Below, piece by piece: positions 50,000-58,331 of a stretch of DNA of 64,000 nucleotides. This stretch comes from JANPPS01 sp965246835. Its GTDB lineage: Bacteria > Pseudomonadota > Alphaproteobacteria > Acetobacterales > Acetobacteraceae. Positions within the stretch are counted from its first letter, which is position 1, and each line of letters opens with the position of its first letter. The position numbers and the translations under genes were made by a program. The notes under the pieces were generated by a model that saw nothing but the letters and a program-made list of their open reading frames with translations, was not told the DNA's origin and did no database searches. The stretch lies in NCBI GenBank assembly GCA_965246835.1, contig CBDFFQ010000002.1, positions 124,001-188,000 on the forward strand, in the 5' to 3' direction.

Positions 50000-50894
50000 G
50001 CATCCGATCCCGGTCCTTCGTCCAATACAGCAATCCGCCTGTCGCCACGATCTTGTCGATCGGCACCATGCCGAGGTCGGGCACCCGGCTATCCAGGCTA
50101 TTGTCCCGGTTATCCCCCAGCACGAACATCCGGCCCGGCGGCACCGTCACCTCCGCCATTTCATTCAGTGGGCTGCGCGGCGTCATCGTCAGCACATCGT
50201 AGGTGGGCCCGCCCGGCAATTTCTCTGTCCAGTGTGTGGCCGCTATCGCGAACCCGGAGTCCGAAACGGTATAGGGCCCTACTTCGGTGCGTTGGACCGG
50301 GCTGCCATTGAGCTGCACGATGCCTCCTCGCAACGCCACGCGATCCCCGGGCAGCCCGATCACGCGCTTGATGAAGATGCCCTGGTTGCGCCCGATCCCC
50401 TGCGTATCGAACAAGACGGCGGTGCCGCGGGCCGGCGTCAGGGGCGGCTGGGCGGCCGTTGTCGCCATGAACCGGTCATCGATCCGGATCGACGGCTCCA
50501 TCGAGCTGGACGCGCCCGCGAAGGTCTGCCAGCCGAGGTCGGGTAGCACCAGCCAGGTGATCGCCAGGTAAACGCCGGCGACCAGCCAGGTCGAGCGGAA
50601 CCAGGGAGACCGGGGCCGCTCGAGCGCCATCCGGTTGCGGCGAGCGGCGTCGATCGCGATCCCGAGCGTCACAACGAGCGAAACCAAGAGGACCGCGATC
50701 AGGATGAAGAACGAAACCTTGGTCGGCGCGACCAGGCGGGTAAACCACCGGAGCGCCGCGTTAACCAGGAAGTTTGCCGCCAGCAAAGCCAGCCCAACCC
50801 GCCAAAGCCGGGCATAGAGATGGCCCAGACCCGGGAAGATCGACAGCACGAAGCCCCAGACCAGGCGCCACCGGCTGACAGTCCCGGCGGCCAT
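49983..50894 (-). CDS. lepB: Signal peptidase I with extended N-terminal membrane domain
   Basis: A 303-residue S26 protease. The Ser/Lys dyad is visible: Ser131 in SSMEP and Lys176 in KRVIGLPGD. GDNRDNSLDSR near 260 is the final family box. Before the protease domain lie three to four membrane segments (about 10-27, 32-50, 62-82, 102-120), more than the usual one or two, starting with a PGLGHLYARL motif. It cleaves signal peptides on the periplasmic side. It may be an accessory peptidase besides a standard LepB elsewhere. Its ATG overlaps the stop of an upstream lipoprotein gene (TGATG). Confidence 0.85.
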   Translation of the reverse strand: MAAGTVSRWRLVWGFVLSIFPGLGHLYARLWRVGLALLAANFLVNAALRWFTRLVAPTKVSFFILIAVLLVSLVVTLGIAIDAARRNRMALERPRSPWFRSTWLVAGVYLAITWLVLPDLGWQTFAGASSSMEPSIRIDDRFMATTAAQPPLTPARGTAVLFDTQGIGRNQGIFIKRVIGLPGDRVALRGGIVQLNGSPVQRTEVGPYTVSDSGFAIAATHWTEKLPGGPTYDVLTMTPRSPLNEMAEVTVPPGRMFVLGDNRDNSLDSRVPDLGMVPIDKIVATGGLLYWTKDRDRMLTPVR

Positions 50895-51063
50895 CAGAAG
50901 CTTTGCCGCACACCGGTCACGATCGAACCGCGAAACGGGCCGTTTCCGACCGGAACCGCCCCGGTGCCCAAAGGCATCTTAGGCGGCAGCGGGATTTCGA
51001 GCGCGCCCACCACGCCCGGCCGCCCGTATCGCAAACGCGGCGTCGGCGCCGGCTCGAATTTCC
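50892..51063. repeat. Direct repeat, copy 1 (lipoprotein C-terminal coding segment)
   Basis: About 170 bases that recur, in the same orientation and with scattered differences, at 54131-54303. They encode the C-terminal half of each lipoprotein; identity drops at the N-terminal halves and right after the stop. Confidence 0.85.
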
Positions 51064-51160
51064 CGACATGGGCCGCCGGTTCGGGCGCCGTCGGCGCGAG
51101 GGCAGCGCAGCCGGCAATCAGCAGCGCGGCAACTTGGGCAACTCGGCGGGAGAAGGGCAT
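50894..51160 (-). CDS. Small lipoprotein, copy 1
   Basis: An 88-residue lipoprotein. A signal with lipobox LIAGC precedes a short Ala/Pro linker and a C-terminal half with PRLRYGRPGV, ALEIPLPPKMPLGTGAVPVG and a final GVRQSF. The ATG at 51160 is preferred over an in-frame TTG at 51175. A near-identical C-terminal half is found in the second copy at 54133-54393. It overlaps lepB by one base, suggesting joint expression. Family unknown to me. Confidence 0.7.
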   Translation of the reverse strand: MPFSRRVAQVAALLIAGCAALAPTAPEPAAHVGKFEPAPTPRLRYGRPGVVGALEIPLPPKMPLGTGAVPVGNGPFRGSIVTGVRQSF

Positions 51161-51232
51161 AGTCAGGAACGTCAAGGCCTATCGAACCGCTGTCAATGTT
51201 GTTTCGGGCGGGAACGATTGGTAGCGTCCCGC

Positions 51233-51790
51233 ATGCCCCGCCCCGCGCCAGACCAGGACCGCCTCTATTCCCGCGACGAGTTCCGCGCCTGGTGCGCCGC
51301 CCAGCCTGCGGGCCGGTACGAGCGGGTGGATGGCCGCATCGTCGCGATGGCGCCGGAGCGAGGGGCGCACCTGCGCGTGAAGGCGGCTGTGTTCCTCGCC
51401 CTACGGCATGCCATTGCCGCCGCGGCCGTCCCTTGCCAGGCACTACCCGATGGCGCAACGGTCGAAACGGGCGACAGCGACTACGAGCCTGATGCGCTCG
51501 TGAACTGCGGCGCGCCAATGGCCGATGATGCGATCGCGGCGCCGAACCCGGTGATCGTAGTCGAGGTTCTGTCACCCGGCACCGCCGCCTCCGACACGGG
51601 GGGCAAGCTGGCCGGCTACTTCCAGGTGCCCTCGATCCAGCACTACCTGATTGTCCATCCAACCCGGCGCACCGTAACGCATCACCGCCGGGCAGGAAGC
51701 CGGATCGAAACGCTGGTCATCCTCAACGGCTCGATCTCGCTCGATCCGCCGGGCGTCATCGTGACGGTAGAAGACTTCTATACGGCATAA
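51233..51790 (+). CDS. Uma2 family (PD-(D/E)XK nuclease-like) protein
   Basis: A 185-residue protein of the Uma2/DUF820 family with a restriction-nuclease fold. The family active site is seen as DYEPDALV (about 83-90) and VIVVEVLSPGT (about 106-116), with GGKLAGYFQVPSIQHYLIV after it. Uma2 proteins are widespread in multiple copies in cyanobacteria and some proteobacteria; their role is unproven, often guessed as mobile or defence-linked. The ATG at 51233 is used. It lies between a duplicated lipoprotein and an IS-split gene, an unstable stretch. Confidence 0.85.
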   Translation: MPRPAPDQDRLYSRDEFRAWCAAQPAGRYERVDGRIVAMAPERGAHLRVKAAVFLALRHAIAAAAVPCQALPDGATVETGDSDYEPDALVNCGAPMADDAIAAPNPVIVVEVLSPGTAASDTGGKLAGYFQVPSIQHYLIVHPTRRTVTHHRRAGSRIETLVILNGSISLDPPGVIVTVEDFYTA

Positions 51791-52324
51791 GAGACGACAG
51801 CTATTTACGGGACATGAGGCTTTCTGGCGTTTCTGCGGTAGTATCCCCGGACTTTCGACGAAGGGCGCCCGGAAATGTGGCCTCCAACTCATCGAGCAAT
51901 CGGCGCGCAGGCTCCCGCCAGCTTGCCCCGCCATGAGGCTGATAGAACACGATACGGACCGAGGTGGGGTAGGAACCTGAACGCCATCGAACCGGAAGAC
52001 TGTTCCGGGCTCGGTGCAAACGCTGACGAACCGGCGCCGCGTGCTATCCTTGAAAAGGTCATCGGGTTCTTTCGTCGCCCAGCCCACGGCACGGGCAAAA
52101 TCGCCGACGACTTTGTTCAGGCGCCACCACTCGCCGCTGCCGAGCTCCAGCTCGAAATACAGGGCTGGCCTCCCAGAACTGCCTGCATCGCGCAGCACGT
52201 TGTGACACGTTCGATCTTCGACGATGTCCGGAATGGCCAGGATTCCGGAGGCGGCGGCGGCGGCAAGGCCGAACCCTGTCACGAGCGGCATGTGACGCGC
52301 CCGCGGCCAGCTCTCACCTTTCTG

Positions 52325-53736
52325 GATCGTGTCCCGAGTCGTGGTGTAGCAACGGCGTTGCTGAGCAGGGCTGGCTGCTCGATCAGGCTGCCAAGGACGG
52401 CAGGCTGACGGCGATATCATCGCTGAGTGGGGCGATGGTTTCCAGGCTCATGTATCGGGCGCGCTGAACGGCCCATTCGTCGTGCTGTTCCAGCAGCAGC
52501 GCGCCGATCAGACGGGTGACGGCGGCCTCGTTGGGGAAGATGCCGACGACCTCGCTGCGGCGCTTAATCTCGCCGTTGAGGCGCTCGAGTGGGTTTGTGC
52601 TGTGCAGCTTGGCCCGATGCTGGACGGGAAAACCCATGTAGGCGAGCACGTCGGCCTCGGCGTCATCCATGAGGGCGGCGAGCTTTGGCACGCGGGGCCG
52701 GGCCTGGTCGGCGACCTCGCGCCATTGCTTGCGTGCGGCAGCCGCGTCGTCTTGGGCGAACGCCGTGCCGACCCAGGCCGAGACGATGCGGCGCTGCGTC
52801 TTGCCCGCGTAGGCCAGTGCGTTGCGCATGAAATGCACCCGGCACCGCTGCCAGGTCGCGCCGAGCACCTTGATGATGGCGGCCTTGAGCCCGGGATGGG
52901 CGTCCGAGACGACCAGCTTGGCGCCGCGCAGGCCGCGCCTGGCCAGCGATCGCAGGAACTCGACCCAGAACGGCTCGGCCTCGCTGTGGCCCGTGGTCAT
53001 GCCCAGCACCTCGCGCCTGCCATCTGTGTTGACGCCGACGGCGACGATGACGGCGACCGAGACGATGTGATGGTCGCGGCGGACTTTGACGTAGGTGGCG
53101 TCAAGCCAGAGATACGGCCAATCCCCCTCAATCGGCCGGGCCAGGAAGGCGTTGACGCGCTCGTCGATCTCGCCGCACAGGCGGGAAACCTGGCTCTTGC
53201 TGATGCCGTCCATGCCCATGGATCGCACCAGGTCGTCGACGGAGCGGGTGGAGATCCCCTGGATGTAGGCTTCCTGGATCACGGCCGTTAGCGCCTTCTC
53301 GGCCATGCGGCGGGGTTCGAGGAAGCCGGGGAAGTAGCTGCCCCGGCGCAGCTTCGGGATGCGCAGCTCGACGGTGCCGGCCCGGGTCTGCCAGTCGCGG
53401 TCGCGGTAGCCGTTGCGCTGGTTGGTCCGCTCGGCGCTGCGCTCGCCCGGTGCGGCGCCGCAGAGGCCGTCGGTTTCGAGTGCCATGAGGCGTTCGGCGG
53501 CGAAGCCGATCATCTCGCGCAGGAACGTCGTATCGGAGCCCTTCTCCAGAAGCGCGCGAAGGGCGATCTTGTCATCGGTCATCGTGGTGGTCCTCGGGTC
53601 AGAGTTGCGTCTCGCAACCCAACCCTACCCAGCAACATCGCGATGACCACTGATCGGCTCGTCTCCGCAGCCGCCTACGGCGACCGCTCCGACAAGCCGA
53701 TCAGTGGCGTCCTACACCACTACCGGGGACACGACC
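52325..53736 (-). mobile_element. IS256-family insertion sequence
   Basis: A complete element of 1412 bases. Terminal inverted repeats of 25 bases match at 21 positions: GATCGTGTCCC...GTGGTGTAG on the left, GGTCGTGTCCC...GTGGTGTAG read inward from the right. It is flanked by the 8-base duplication CCTTTCTG (52317-52324 and 53737-53744), as expected for IS256. It carries one transposase gene. Intact ends, the clean duplication and an uninterrupted transposase mean the insertion is recent and may be active. Confidence 0.93.
52383..53582 (-). CDS. IS256-family transposase
   Basis: A 399-residue mutator-type transposase. The DDE triad is visible: Asp161 (WLDATYVK), Asp227 (VVSDAHPG) and Glu333 (STNPLERLN). 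The IS256 signature around the last two (RCRVHFMRN, NGEIKRR) is intact, and length is normal. The frame is uninterrupted, so the enzyme is probably functional. The 150 bases between its ATG and the right repeat hold no other gene and should contain its promoter. Confidence 0.97.
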   Translation of the reverse strand: MTDDKIALRALLEKGSDTTFLREMIGFAAERLMALETDGLCGAAPGERSAERTNQRNGYRDRDWQTRAGTVELRIPKLRRGSYFPGFLEPRRMAEKALTAVIQEAYIQGISTRSVDDLVRSMGMDGISKSQVSRLCGEIDERVNAFLARPIEGDWPYLWLDATYVKVRRDHHIVSVAVIVAVGVNTDGRREVLGMTTGHSEAEPFWVEFLRSLARRGLRGAKLVVSDAHPGLKAAIIKVLGATWQRCRVHFMRNALAYAGKTQRRIVSAWVGTAFAQDDAAAARKQWREVADQARPRVPKLAALMDDAEADVLAYMGFPVQHRAKLHSTNPLERLNGEIKRRSEVVGIFPNEAAVTRLIGALLLEQHDEWAVQRARYMSLETIAPLSDDIAVSLPSLAA

Positions 53737-54130
53737 CCTTTCTGCAGTAACCGAAGGGCTCCCCAAAAAACGAACCCCCCGCTCGCGCCGACACCGCCGA
53801 GCATGGAAATCTCAGCTATCGCAGTACTGATTGACCCTCCGGCCCCGGTCGCGACGAGCAGAATGGCCGGGATCGAGCCGATGGCAGTCCCCGCGACCAT
53901 GCAGCTCAGCCAGGTCTCCCGGCGGAGCTGACGCAGAAACACGTAAACCGGCAGCGCGACCACAAACTCGACTAGGAGGGTTCCGCGGAAAACCGGCGTC
54001 GCAAGGGCGATCTTTTGGCTGCTGATCAAAGCCACGCCAATGGCCACCGTGGCTGCGGTCAACACCAGGGCAATGCCGAGCCGTGCGGCCCGAAGCGCGA
54101 CGTTCAACACAGCAACGACCGCAAACCTGT

Positions 54131-54303
54131 CATCAGAAACTTTGCCGCACCCCCGTCACGATCGAGCCGCGAAACGGTCCATTGCCGACCGGGACCGCCC
54201 CGGTGCCGAGTGGCATCTTGGGTGGCAGCGGGATTTCGAGCGCGCCCGCCACCACGCCCGGCCGCCCGTATCGCAAACGCGGCGTTGGCGCCGGTTCGAA
54301 CTT
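54131..54303. repeat. Direct repeat, copy 2
   Basis: Second copy of the 170-base segment at 50892-51063. Differences are mainly silent; one codon (Ala) is added after RPGVV. Recombination between the copies would delete the Uma2 gene, the IS and the split gene. Confidence 0.85.
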
Positions 54304-54393
54304 CTTTGGTTCGGAGGCCGCCTCCATAACGGGCGCCGGCGGGGTGCAGCCGGCCATCAGCATCAGCATCACGATCCGCAACAGGTTTGCCAT
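54133..54393 (-). CDS. Small lipoprotein, copy 2
   Basis: An 86-residue lipoprotein with lipobox LMAGC at about 12-16. The N-terminal half differs from copy 1, but residues about 31-86 are nearly identical (KFEPAPTPRLRYGRPGV, ALEIPLPPKMPLGTGAVP, GVRQSF). The conserved C-terminal half is under clear protein-level selection, since base changes are mostly silent. The split membrane-protein gene follows 22 bases downstream. Function unknown. Confidence 0.7.
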   Translation of the reverse strand: MANLLRIVMLMLMAGCTPPAPVMEAASEPKKFEPAPTPRLRYGRPGVVAGALEIPLPPKMPLGTGAVPVGNGPFRGSIVTGVRQSF

Positions 54394-54435
54394 GCCACGA
54401 CCGTACCACGAGTGGCCGGCCCGGCGTGAATGAAC

Positions 54436-55278
54436 TTACCCCGCCACCCCCAACCGTCCCGCCAAATCCTGCACGAACTGCCACGCCACCCGCCCCGACC
54501 GCGCCCCCCGCGTCACCGACCACTCATTCGCCGCCGCATGCAGCGCCTCCCGCTCGATCGGGAGCCGCATCTGGTCCGCATATCCCTCGACCATCGCGCG
54601 AAAAGAATCCTGGTCGCAATTGTGGAACCCGATCCACAACCCGAACCGGTCGCTCAACGACACTTTCTCCTCCGTCGCCTCCGAGGGGTTGATCGCCGTC
54701 GCCCGCTCGTTCTCGATCATGTCGCGCGGCATCAGATGGCGGCGGTTGCTCGTGGCGTAGAACAGCACGTGGCCGGGCCGGCCCTCGATGCCGCCATCCA
54801 GCACGGATTTCAGCGCCTTGTAGTCGCTGTCCTCGCGCTCGAAGCTGAGATCGTCGCACAGGATCAGGCAGCGCCGCGCTTGCGCGCGCAGCACCGTCAG
54901 CAGCGTCGGCAGCGTCCGAATATCCTCGCGGTGGATCTCGATCAGCACCAAGGAGCCGGGCCGCGCAGCGTTGGCGGCGGCGTGCGCGGCCTTCACCAAC
55001 GAGCTTTTGCCCATCCCGCGCGCGCCCCACAGCATCGCGTTGTTGGCCGGCAGCCCGGCGGCGAACCGCTCCGTGTTCTCCAGCACCAGCTGCTTCGCCC
55101 GGTCGATCCCATGCAACAGCGTAATATCCACGCGGGACACGTGCGGCACCGGCTGCAAGGCGCCGGTTTCCGGATGCCAGACGAAGGCGTCCGCCAGGGT
55201 CAGATCAGGCGGGCCGGGCGGCGGGGGGGCCAGACGCTCGAGCGCCTCGGCGATGCGGATCAGCAGACTCGATTTCAT
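54436..55278 (-). CDS. DUF815 family AAA ATPase
   Basis: A 280-residue P-loop ATPase of the DUF815 family. Walker A is GARGMGKSS (about 86-94) and Walker B is LILCDDLSFE (about 140-149). TSNRRHLMPR (sensor 1 region) lies near 178-187. It follows an N-terminal DAFVWHPETG module common in the family. Cytoplasmic. The ATG at 55278 starts MKSSLL; an upstream ATG adds four residues. It is divergent from yajC. The cellular role is unproven. Confidence 0.88.
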   Translation of the reverse strand: MKSSLLIRIAEALERLAPPPPGPPDLTLADAFVWHPETGALQPVPHVSRVDITLLHGIDRAKQLVLENTERFAAGLPANNAMLWGARGMGKSSLVKAAHAAANAARPGSLVLIEIHREDIRTLPTLLTVLRAQARRCLILCDDLSFEREDSDYKALKSVLDGGIEGRPGHVLFYATSNRRHLMPRDMIENERATAINPSEATEEKVSLSDRFGLWIGFHNCDQDSFRAMVEGYADQMRLPIEREALHAAANEWSVTRGARSGRVAWQFVQDLAGRLGVAG

Positions 55279-55364
55279 GGGCGGTCCCAATTCTTGAGTA
55301 GTCCTTGACGGCAGGGCGGCGGAAACTATGGTCCCGGCGCACCAACCGCAAGCCAGGATGCCCG

Positions 55365-55694
55365 ATGCTCATCTCCCCCGCCTACGCCCAAGACATGTCG
55401 GGCCTGCTTGCCACCGGCGGCCAGTTCCTGCCGCTGATCCTGATCTTCGGCGTCTTCTATTTCCTGCTCATCCGCCCGCAGCAGACCCGGCAGAAGGAGA
55501 TGCGCGCCATGCTGGTCGCACTCCGCCGGGGTGATCGCGTGGTCACCGGCGGCGGCATCCTGGGCACGGTCCAGAAGGTGAAGGAGGGCTCGGACGAGAT
55601 CGAGGTCGAGCTGGCGCCGAACATGCGCGTGACGGTGCTGCGGGATACCATCACGTCCGTGCTGAAGCCCGTCGCTGCCAACGACAGCAAGTAG
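55365..55694 (+). CDS. yajC: Sec translocase accessory subunit YajC
   Basis: A 109-residue single-pass membrane protein of the SecDF-YajC complex. The membrane helix (about 17-37) ends in FYFLLIRPQQTRQKEM, the family hallmark. A small beta domain follows with GDRVVTGGGILGTV (about 57-70). The ATG at 55365 has AGGA upstream. secD and secF do not follow here as they do in many bacteria; a repeat hairpin and the convergent sodB come next. Confidence 0.95.
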   Translation: MLISPAYAQDMSGLLATGGQFLPLILIFGVFYFLLIRPQQTRQKEMRAMLVALRRGDRVVTGGGILGTVQKVKEGSDEIEVELAPNMRVTVLRDTITSVLKPVAANDSK

Positions 55695-55700
55695 CCTGCT

Positions 55701-55724
55701 CCCTCTCCCGCTGGCGGGAGAGGG
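55701..55724. terminator. Palindromic repeat hairpin after yajC
   Basis: CCCTCTCCCGCTGGCGGGAGAGGG forms a perfect 11-base-pair stem followed by AAAACA. It lies between the convergent yajC and sodB stops, so it can end transcription. The same sequence recurs at 58332 and belongs to a dispersed repeat family. Confidence 0.75.
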
Positions 55725-55733
55725 AAAACAGCC

Positions 55734-56333
55734 TCACATCTGCGCGGCGGCATACTCGTAATTGGCCAGCTTATCCAGCCAGTTGCTCACGTAATCCGGC
55801 CGGCGGTTGCGGAAGTCCAGGTAGTAGCTGTGCTCCCACACGTCGCAGCCCAGCAGCGCCTTGCCCTCACCGGTCGCGAGCGGATTGGACCCGTTCGGCG
55901 TCTTGGTGACCTTCAGCTTGCCGTCGGTGCCGAGCACCAGCCACGCCCAGCCGGAGCCGAACTGGCCCACGGCCGCGGCCTTGAACGCGTCCTTGAACTG
56001 CTGCACGCCGCCGAAATCGGCCGTGATCTTGCTCTCCAGCGCGCCCGGCATCGTGCCGCCCTGGGGTGACATGTTCTGCCAAAACAGGATGTGGTTCCAA
56101 TGCTGTCCGGCATTGTTGAACACCGGCGCCATCTCGGCATTGCCATGCGCCATCTTCACGATCTCATCGAGTGACTTGCCCTGCAGCGCCGGGTTCTTCT
56201 CGACGAAGCCGTTCAGCGCCGTCACATAGGCCTGGTGGTGCTTGCCGTGATGCAGCTCCAGCGTCTCCTGGCACATGCCGCGCTCGGCCAGCGCGCTCTG
56301 CGAATACGGGAGGGTCGGGAGTTCGAATGCCAT
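55734..56333 (-). CDS. sodB: Superoxide dismutase (Fe type)
   Basis: A 199-residue Fe/Mn superoxide dismutase. The metal ligands lie in LELHHGKHH (about 26-34), FNNAGQHWNH (about 71-80), and DVWEHSYYLDFRNRRPDYV (about 156-174) with the last Asp and His. The Gln in NNAGQHWNH in the mid-chain helix pair is the pattern of iron enzymes. There is no signal peptide, so it is cytoplasmic. Length is normal. The ATG at 56333 is used; longer frames run into the neighbouring promoter. Confidence 0.95.
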   Translation of the reverse strand: MAFELPTLPYSQSALAERGMCQETLELHHGKHHQAYVTALNGFVEKNPALQGKSLDEIVKMAHGNAEMAPVFNNAGQHWNHILFWQNMSPQGGTMPGALESKITADFGGVQQFKDAFKAAAVGQFGSGWAWLVLGTDGKLKVTKTPNGSNPLATGEGKALLGCDVWEHSYYLDFRNRRPDYVSNWLDKLANYEYAAAQM

Positions 56334-56430
56334 GGCGCGGTCCTTACCTGGGATGGAGGCCGCACCTTGGTCGCGGCGCGCCCGGAGCGTCAAGGTTGCG
56401 CCGGGGCCAAAGCGCCGCCATCTGCCGCCC

Positions 56431-57165
56431 ATGCTGTCACACGTTGCTGAGATCGTCCGCAAGCATGACCCGGACCGGTTCCTGACCGCCCTGTTCGCCC
56501 CGGCCGGGCGGCGGGAAGCGCTGTTCACGCTCTATGCCTTCAACCACGAATTGGCCCGCGCCCGCGAGATGGTGCGGGAGCCGATGATGGCGCTGATCCG
56601 CCTGCAATGGTGGCGCGAGGTGATCGAGGGCGCCCGGCGCCGGCACGAGGTGGCGGGGCCCCTCGGTGAGGCGCTGGACCGGGGGGAGCTGCTGCCGGCC
56701 GATCTGGAGCGGATGATCGCCGGGCGGGAGATGGAGGCGGAGGGGCTGTCCGACCCGGCGGCGTGGCGCTCGTTCGTCCTGGCGACGGCGGGGGGTGTCA
56801 CGCTTGCGGCAGCGTCGGCGTTGGTCCGGTCTAGCGATGACCCTCACCCCGACCCTCTCCCCGGGGAAGAGGCGGCGGCCGTACTGGCGTTGGGGGCTGC
56901 TTATGGCGCCGCAGGGATCTTGCGATCCGAGCAGGCCTTGGCGGTCCAGGGGCGCCGTCTGCTGCCCGAGGGCGGGGCCGAGGCCGTGCGGAAGCAAGGG
57001 CTTGCATGGTTGGAGGCGGGGCGGGTGCGGCTGCCGAAGGCAGTCCGGCCCGCAGTGCTGGTGGCGGCCCTGGCCCGGCGTGACCTCCGGCGCGGCGCGT
57101 CGCCCGGCCCCCGCGGGCTAGGCGATCGCCTGGCCGTCACACGCGCCGGGCTGCTGAATGCATGA
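56431..57165 (+). CDS. Squalene/phytoene synthase-like protein (NDUFAF6 type)
   Basis: A 244-residue protein of the trans-isoprenyl diphosphate synthase, head-to-head fold. LYAFNHELARAREMVREPMMALIRLQWWREVIEG, read in two halves near residues 35-68, matches the short NDUFAF6-like group, tied to respiratory complex I assembly in mitochondria. The DxxxD motifs of true squalene and phytoene synthases are missing, so it is unlikely to be a carotenoid or hopanoid enzyme. Around residues 136-147 an in-frame dispersed repeat encodes DDPHPDPLPGEE, an insertion not expected in the family. Start ATG 56431. Confidence 0.8.
   Translation: MLSHVAEIVRKHDPDRFLTALFAPAGRREALFTLYAFNHELARAREMVREPMMALIRLQWWREVIEGARRRHEVAGPLGEALDRGELLPADLERMIAGREMEAEGLSDPAAWRSFVLATAGGVTLAAASALVRSSDDPHPDPLPGEEAAAVLALGAAYGAAGILRSEQALAVQGRRLLPEGGAEAVRKQGLAWLEAGRVRLPKAVRPAVLVAALARRDLRRGASPGPRGLGDRLAVTRAGLLNA
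56838..56873. repeat. Dispersed repeat inside a coding sequence
   Basis: CCCTCACCCCGACCCTCTCC...GGGGAAGAGG is a relative of the intergenic palindromes at 55701 and 58332-58440. Here it is in frame within the squalene/phytoene-synthase-like gene, adding about 12 residues. Confidence 0.7.
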
Positions 57166-57210
57166 CGGCCGGCGGCGCGAGCCGTGGGGCAGGTGCCACC
57201 CGCCACGCCG

Positions 57211-58320
57211 TCAATGCCGCACGAGCGCCAACGCAATCTCCAGCGCAATCAACAGGATAATCAGCAACTCCATCAACCCGGCCCGGCTGCTATTCGCCTC
57301 CTCATACAGCGCCGTATAGGTGTCCCGGATGATTGCGAGCTTCCGGTTCACCGCGGCCGAGACAGTCCGCACACGAAACAGGTCCAAGGCCGAGGTATAG
57401 ATGCGCGCCAAATACACATCCTCCGTCACCTGCAACGCATTATCGACTTTCTCGGTCAGCTCCGTGACTTCCGCGACCAGGGTATAGAGCTGCCGCGCGA
57501 GGTCGGCGTAGCGGCGGGGGAGCAGGATATTGAGCGTGTGCCGTGTCGTCTGCACCAGGCCATACATGCGCGGCAGCTCGTCATCCAGCAGCTCGTCGTA
57601 ATAGCGCATCTCCAGCAGCTGCGCGTTCGCGACCTCCAGCACGTCCGCCACGTCGTTGTCGCCGCGCGGCTCGAAGATGAAGGCGCGGTCCCAGGTCACC
57701 ACCACGAGGTCGTCGGTGTAGTAGGAAAAGCTCTGCCGCAGCAGGTCCCGCCGCGCGCCGTCCGAGAGCGCGCGCTGCTCGCCCGACAGCAGCGGCACGA
57801 GGTCGAGCTGTTCCTGCAAGGCGGACGCCGTCAGCGTCTGGTCGAAGGCGTGGACGGTGCCGATCATGTAGTCTTCTTCGATCGCGGATCCCGTGGGCCG
57901 CACCAGCGCCTCCGCCAGCAAGGTTCGCACCCGCGCCAGCAACCCGTCCCACAGCCGCCCGTCACCATCGGTGCCGATATGCGCGTCCATCGCGTTCAGC
58001 AGCGCGGTGTAGTCATCCCAGCTCATGTCGACGGCCGGTACCCGGAGCGAGAGGGCGACCACACCGAAATCGTACACGCGGACATTCACCGCGGCGGTGA
58101 CGGCGAGCGGCCCGAGCTGCAACGGCATGGGATCGAAGCCGAACGCGACCGGCGGCACTCCGAACGCCACGGCCTTGGCCGGGGTGGCGCTGAGCCGGCT
58201 GCGGCTGCTGGCGGTGCCGGCATGCCGCGCCCAGATCTCTTCAACCCGGCGCAGGTCGATCGCGTAGGCGATGTCGAACAGGCGCAGCGCCACGATGTGG
58301 CCGGAACGGACGGTCAGCAT
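57211..58320 (-). CDS. RMD1/YagE (DUF155) family membrane protein
   Basis: A 369-residue protein matching the RMD1/DUF155 family. The central domain holds DDLVVVTWDRAFIFEP (about 196-211) and the hallmark VANAQLLEMRYYDELLDDE (about 222-240). A long helical part with coiled-coil character (about 265-340) leads to one C-terminal membrane segment (about 347-366). Eukaryotic relatives sit in the mitochondrial inner membrane and support mitochondrial translation or anchoring. The bacterial role is unknown. Convergent with the NDUFAF6-like gene, another mitochondrial-type family. Confidence 0.82.
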   Translation of the reverse strand: MLTVRSGHIVALRLFDIAYAIDLRRVEEIWARHAGTASSRSRLSATPAKAVAFGVPPVAFGFDPMPLQLGPLAVTAAVNVRVYDFGVVALSLRVPAVDMSWDDYTALLNAMDAHIGTDGDGRLWDGLLARVRTLLAEALVRPTGSAIEEDYMIGTVHAFDQTLTASALQEQLDLVPLLSGEQRALSDGARRDLLRQSFSYYTDDLVVVTWDRAFIFEPRGDNDVADVLEVANAQLLEMRYYDELLDDELPRMYGLVQTTRHTLNILLPRRYADLARQLYTLVAEVTELTEKVDNALQVTEDVYLARIYTSALDLFRVRTVSAAVNRKLAIIRDTYTALYEEANSSRAGLMELLIILLIALEIALALVRH

Positions 58321-58331
58321 GTCACGCGTCT

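Larger units (their letters stand above)
51801..54110 (-). pseudogene. Membrane protein gene split by IS256 element and frameshifted
   Basis: The N-terminal piece begins at GTG 54110 and encodes four membrane segments, running in frame to ...LRLLQKG at 53737. Removing the IS (52325-53736) and one copy of the 8-base target duplication joins this exactly in frame to ESWPRAR..., which continues as a soluble C-terminal part (IPDIVEDRTCHN, WWRLNKVVGDF). Near 51963-51972, in a CCTACCCCACC run, one base is missing. In the next frame the protein continues TSVRIVFYQPHGG to a stop at 51801 (SLMSRK). The intact protein would have been about 300 residues. Function unknown. It lay 22 bases downstream of lipoprotein copy 2. 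Confidence 0.75.

Noticed and set aside
56431..57165. Assignment as a phytoene or squalene synthase for carotenoids or hopanoids
   Set aside because: The Asp-rich substrate motifs are missing, the protein is short, and no isoprenoid genes are nearby; the NDUFAF6-like group fits better.
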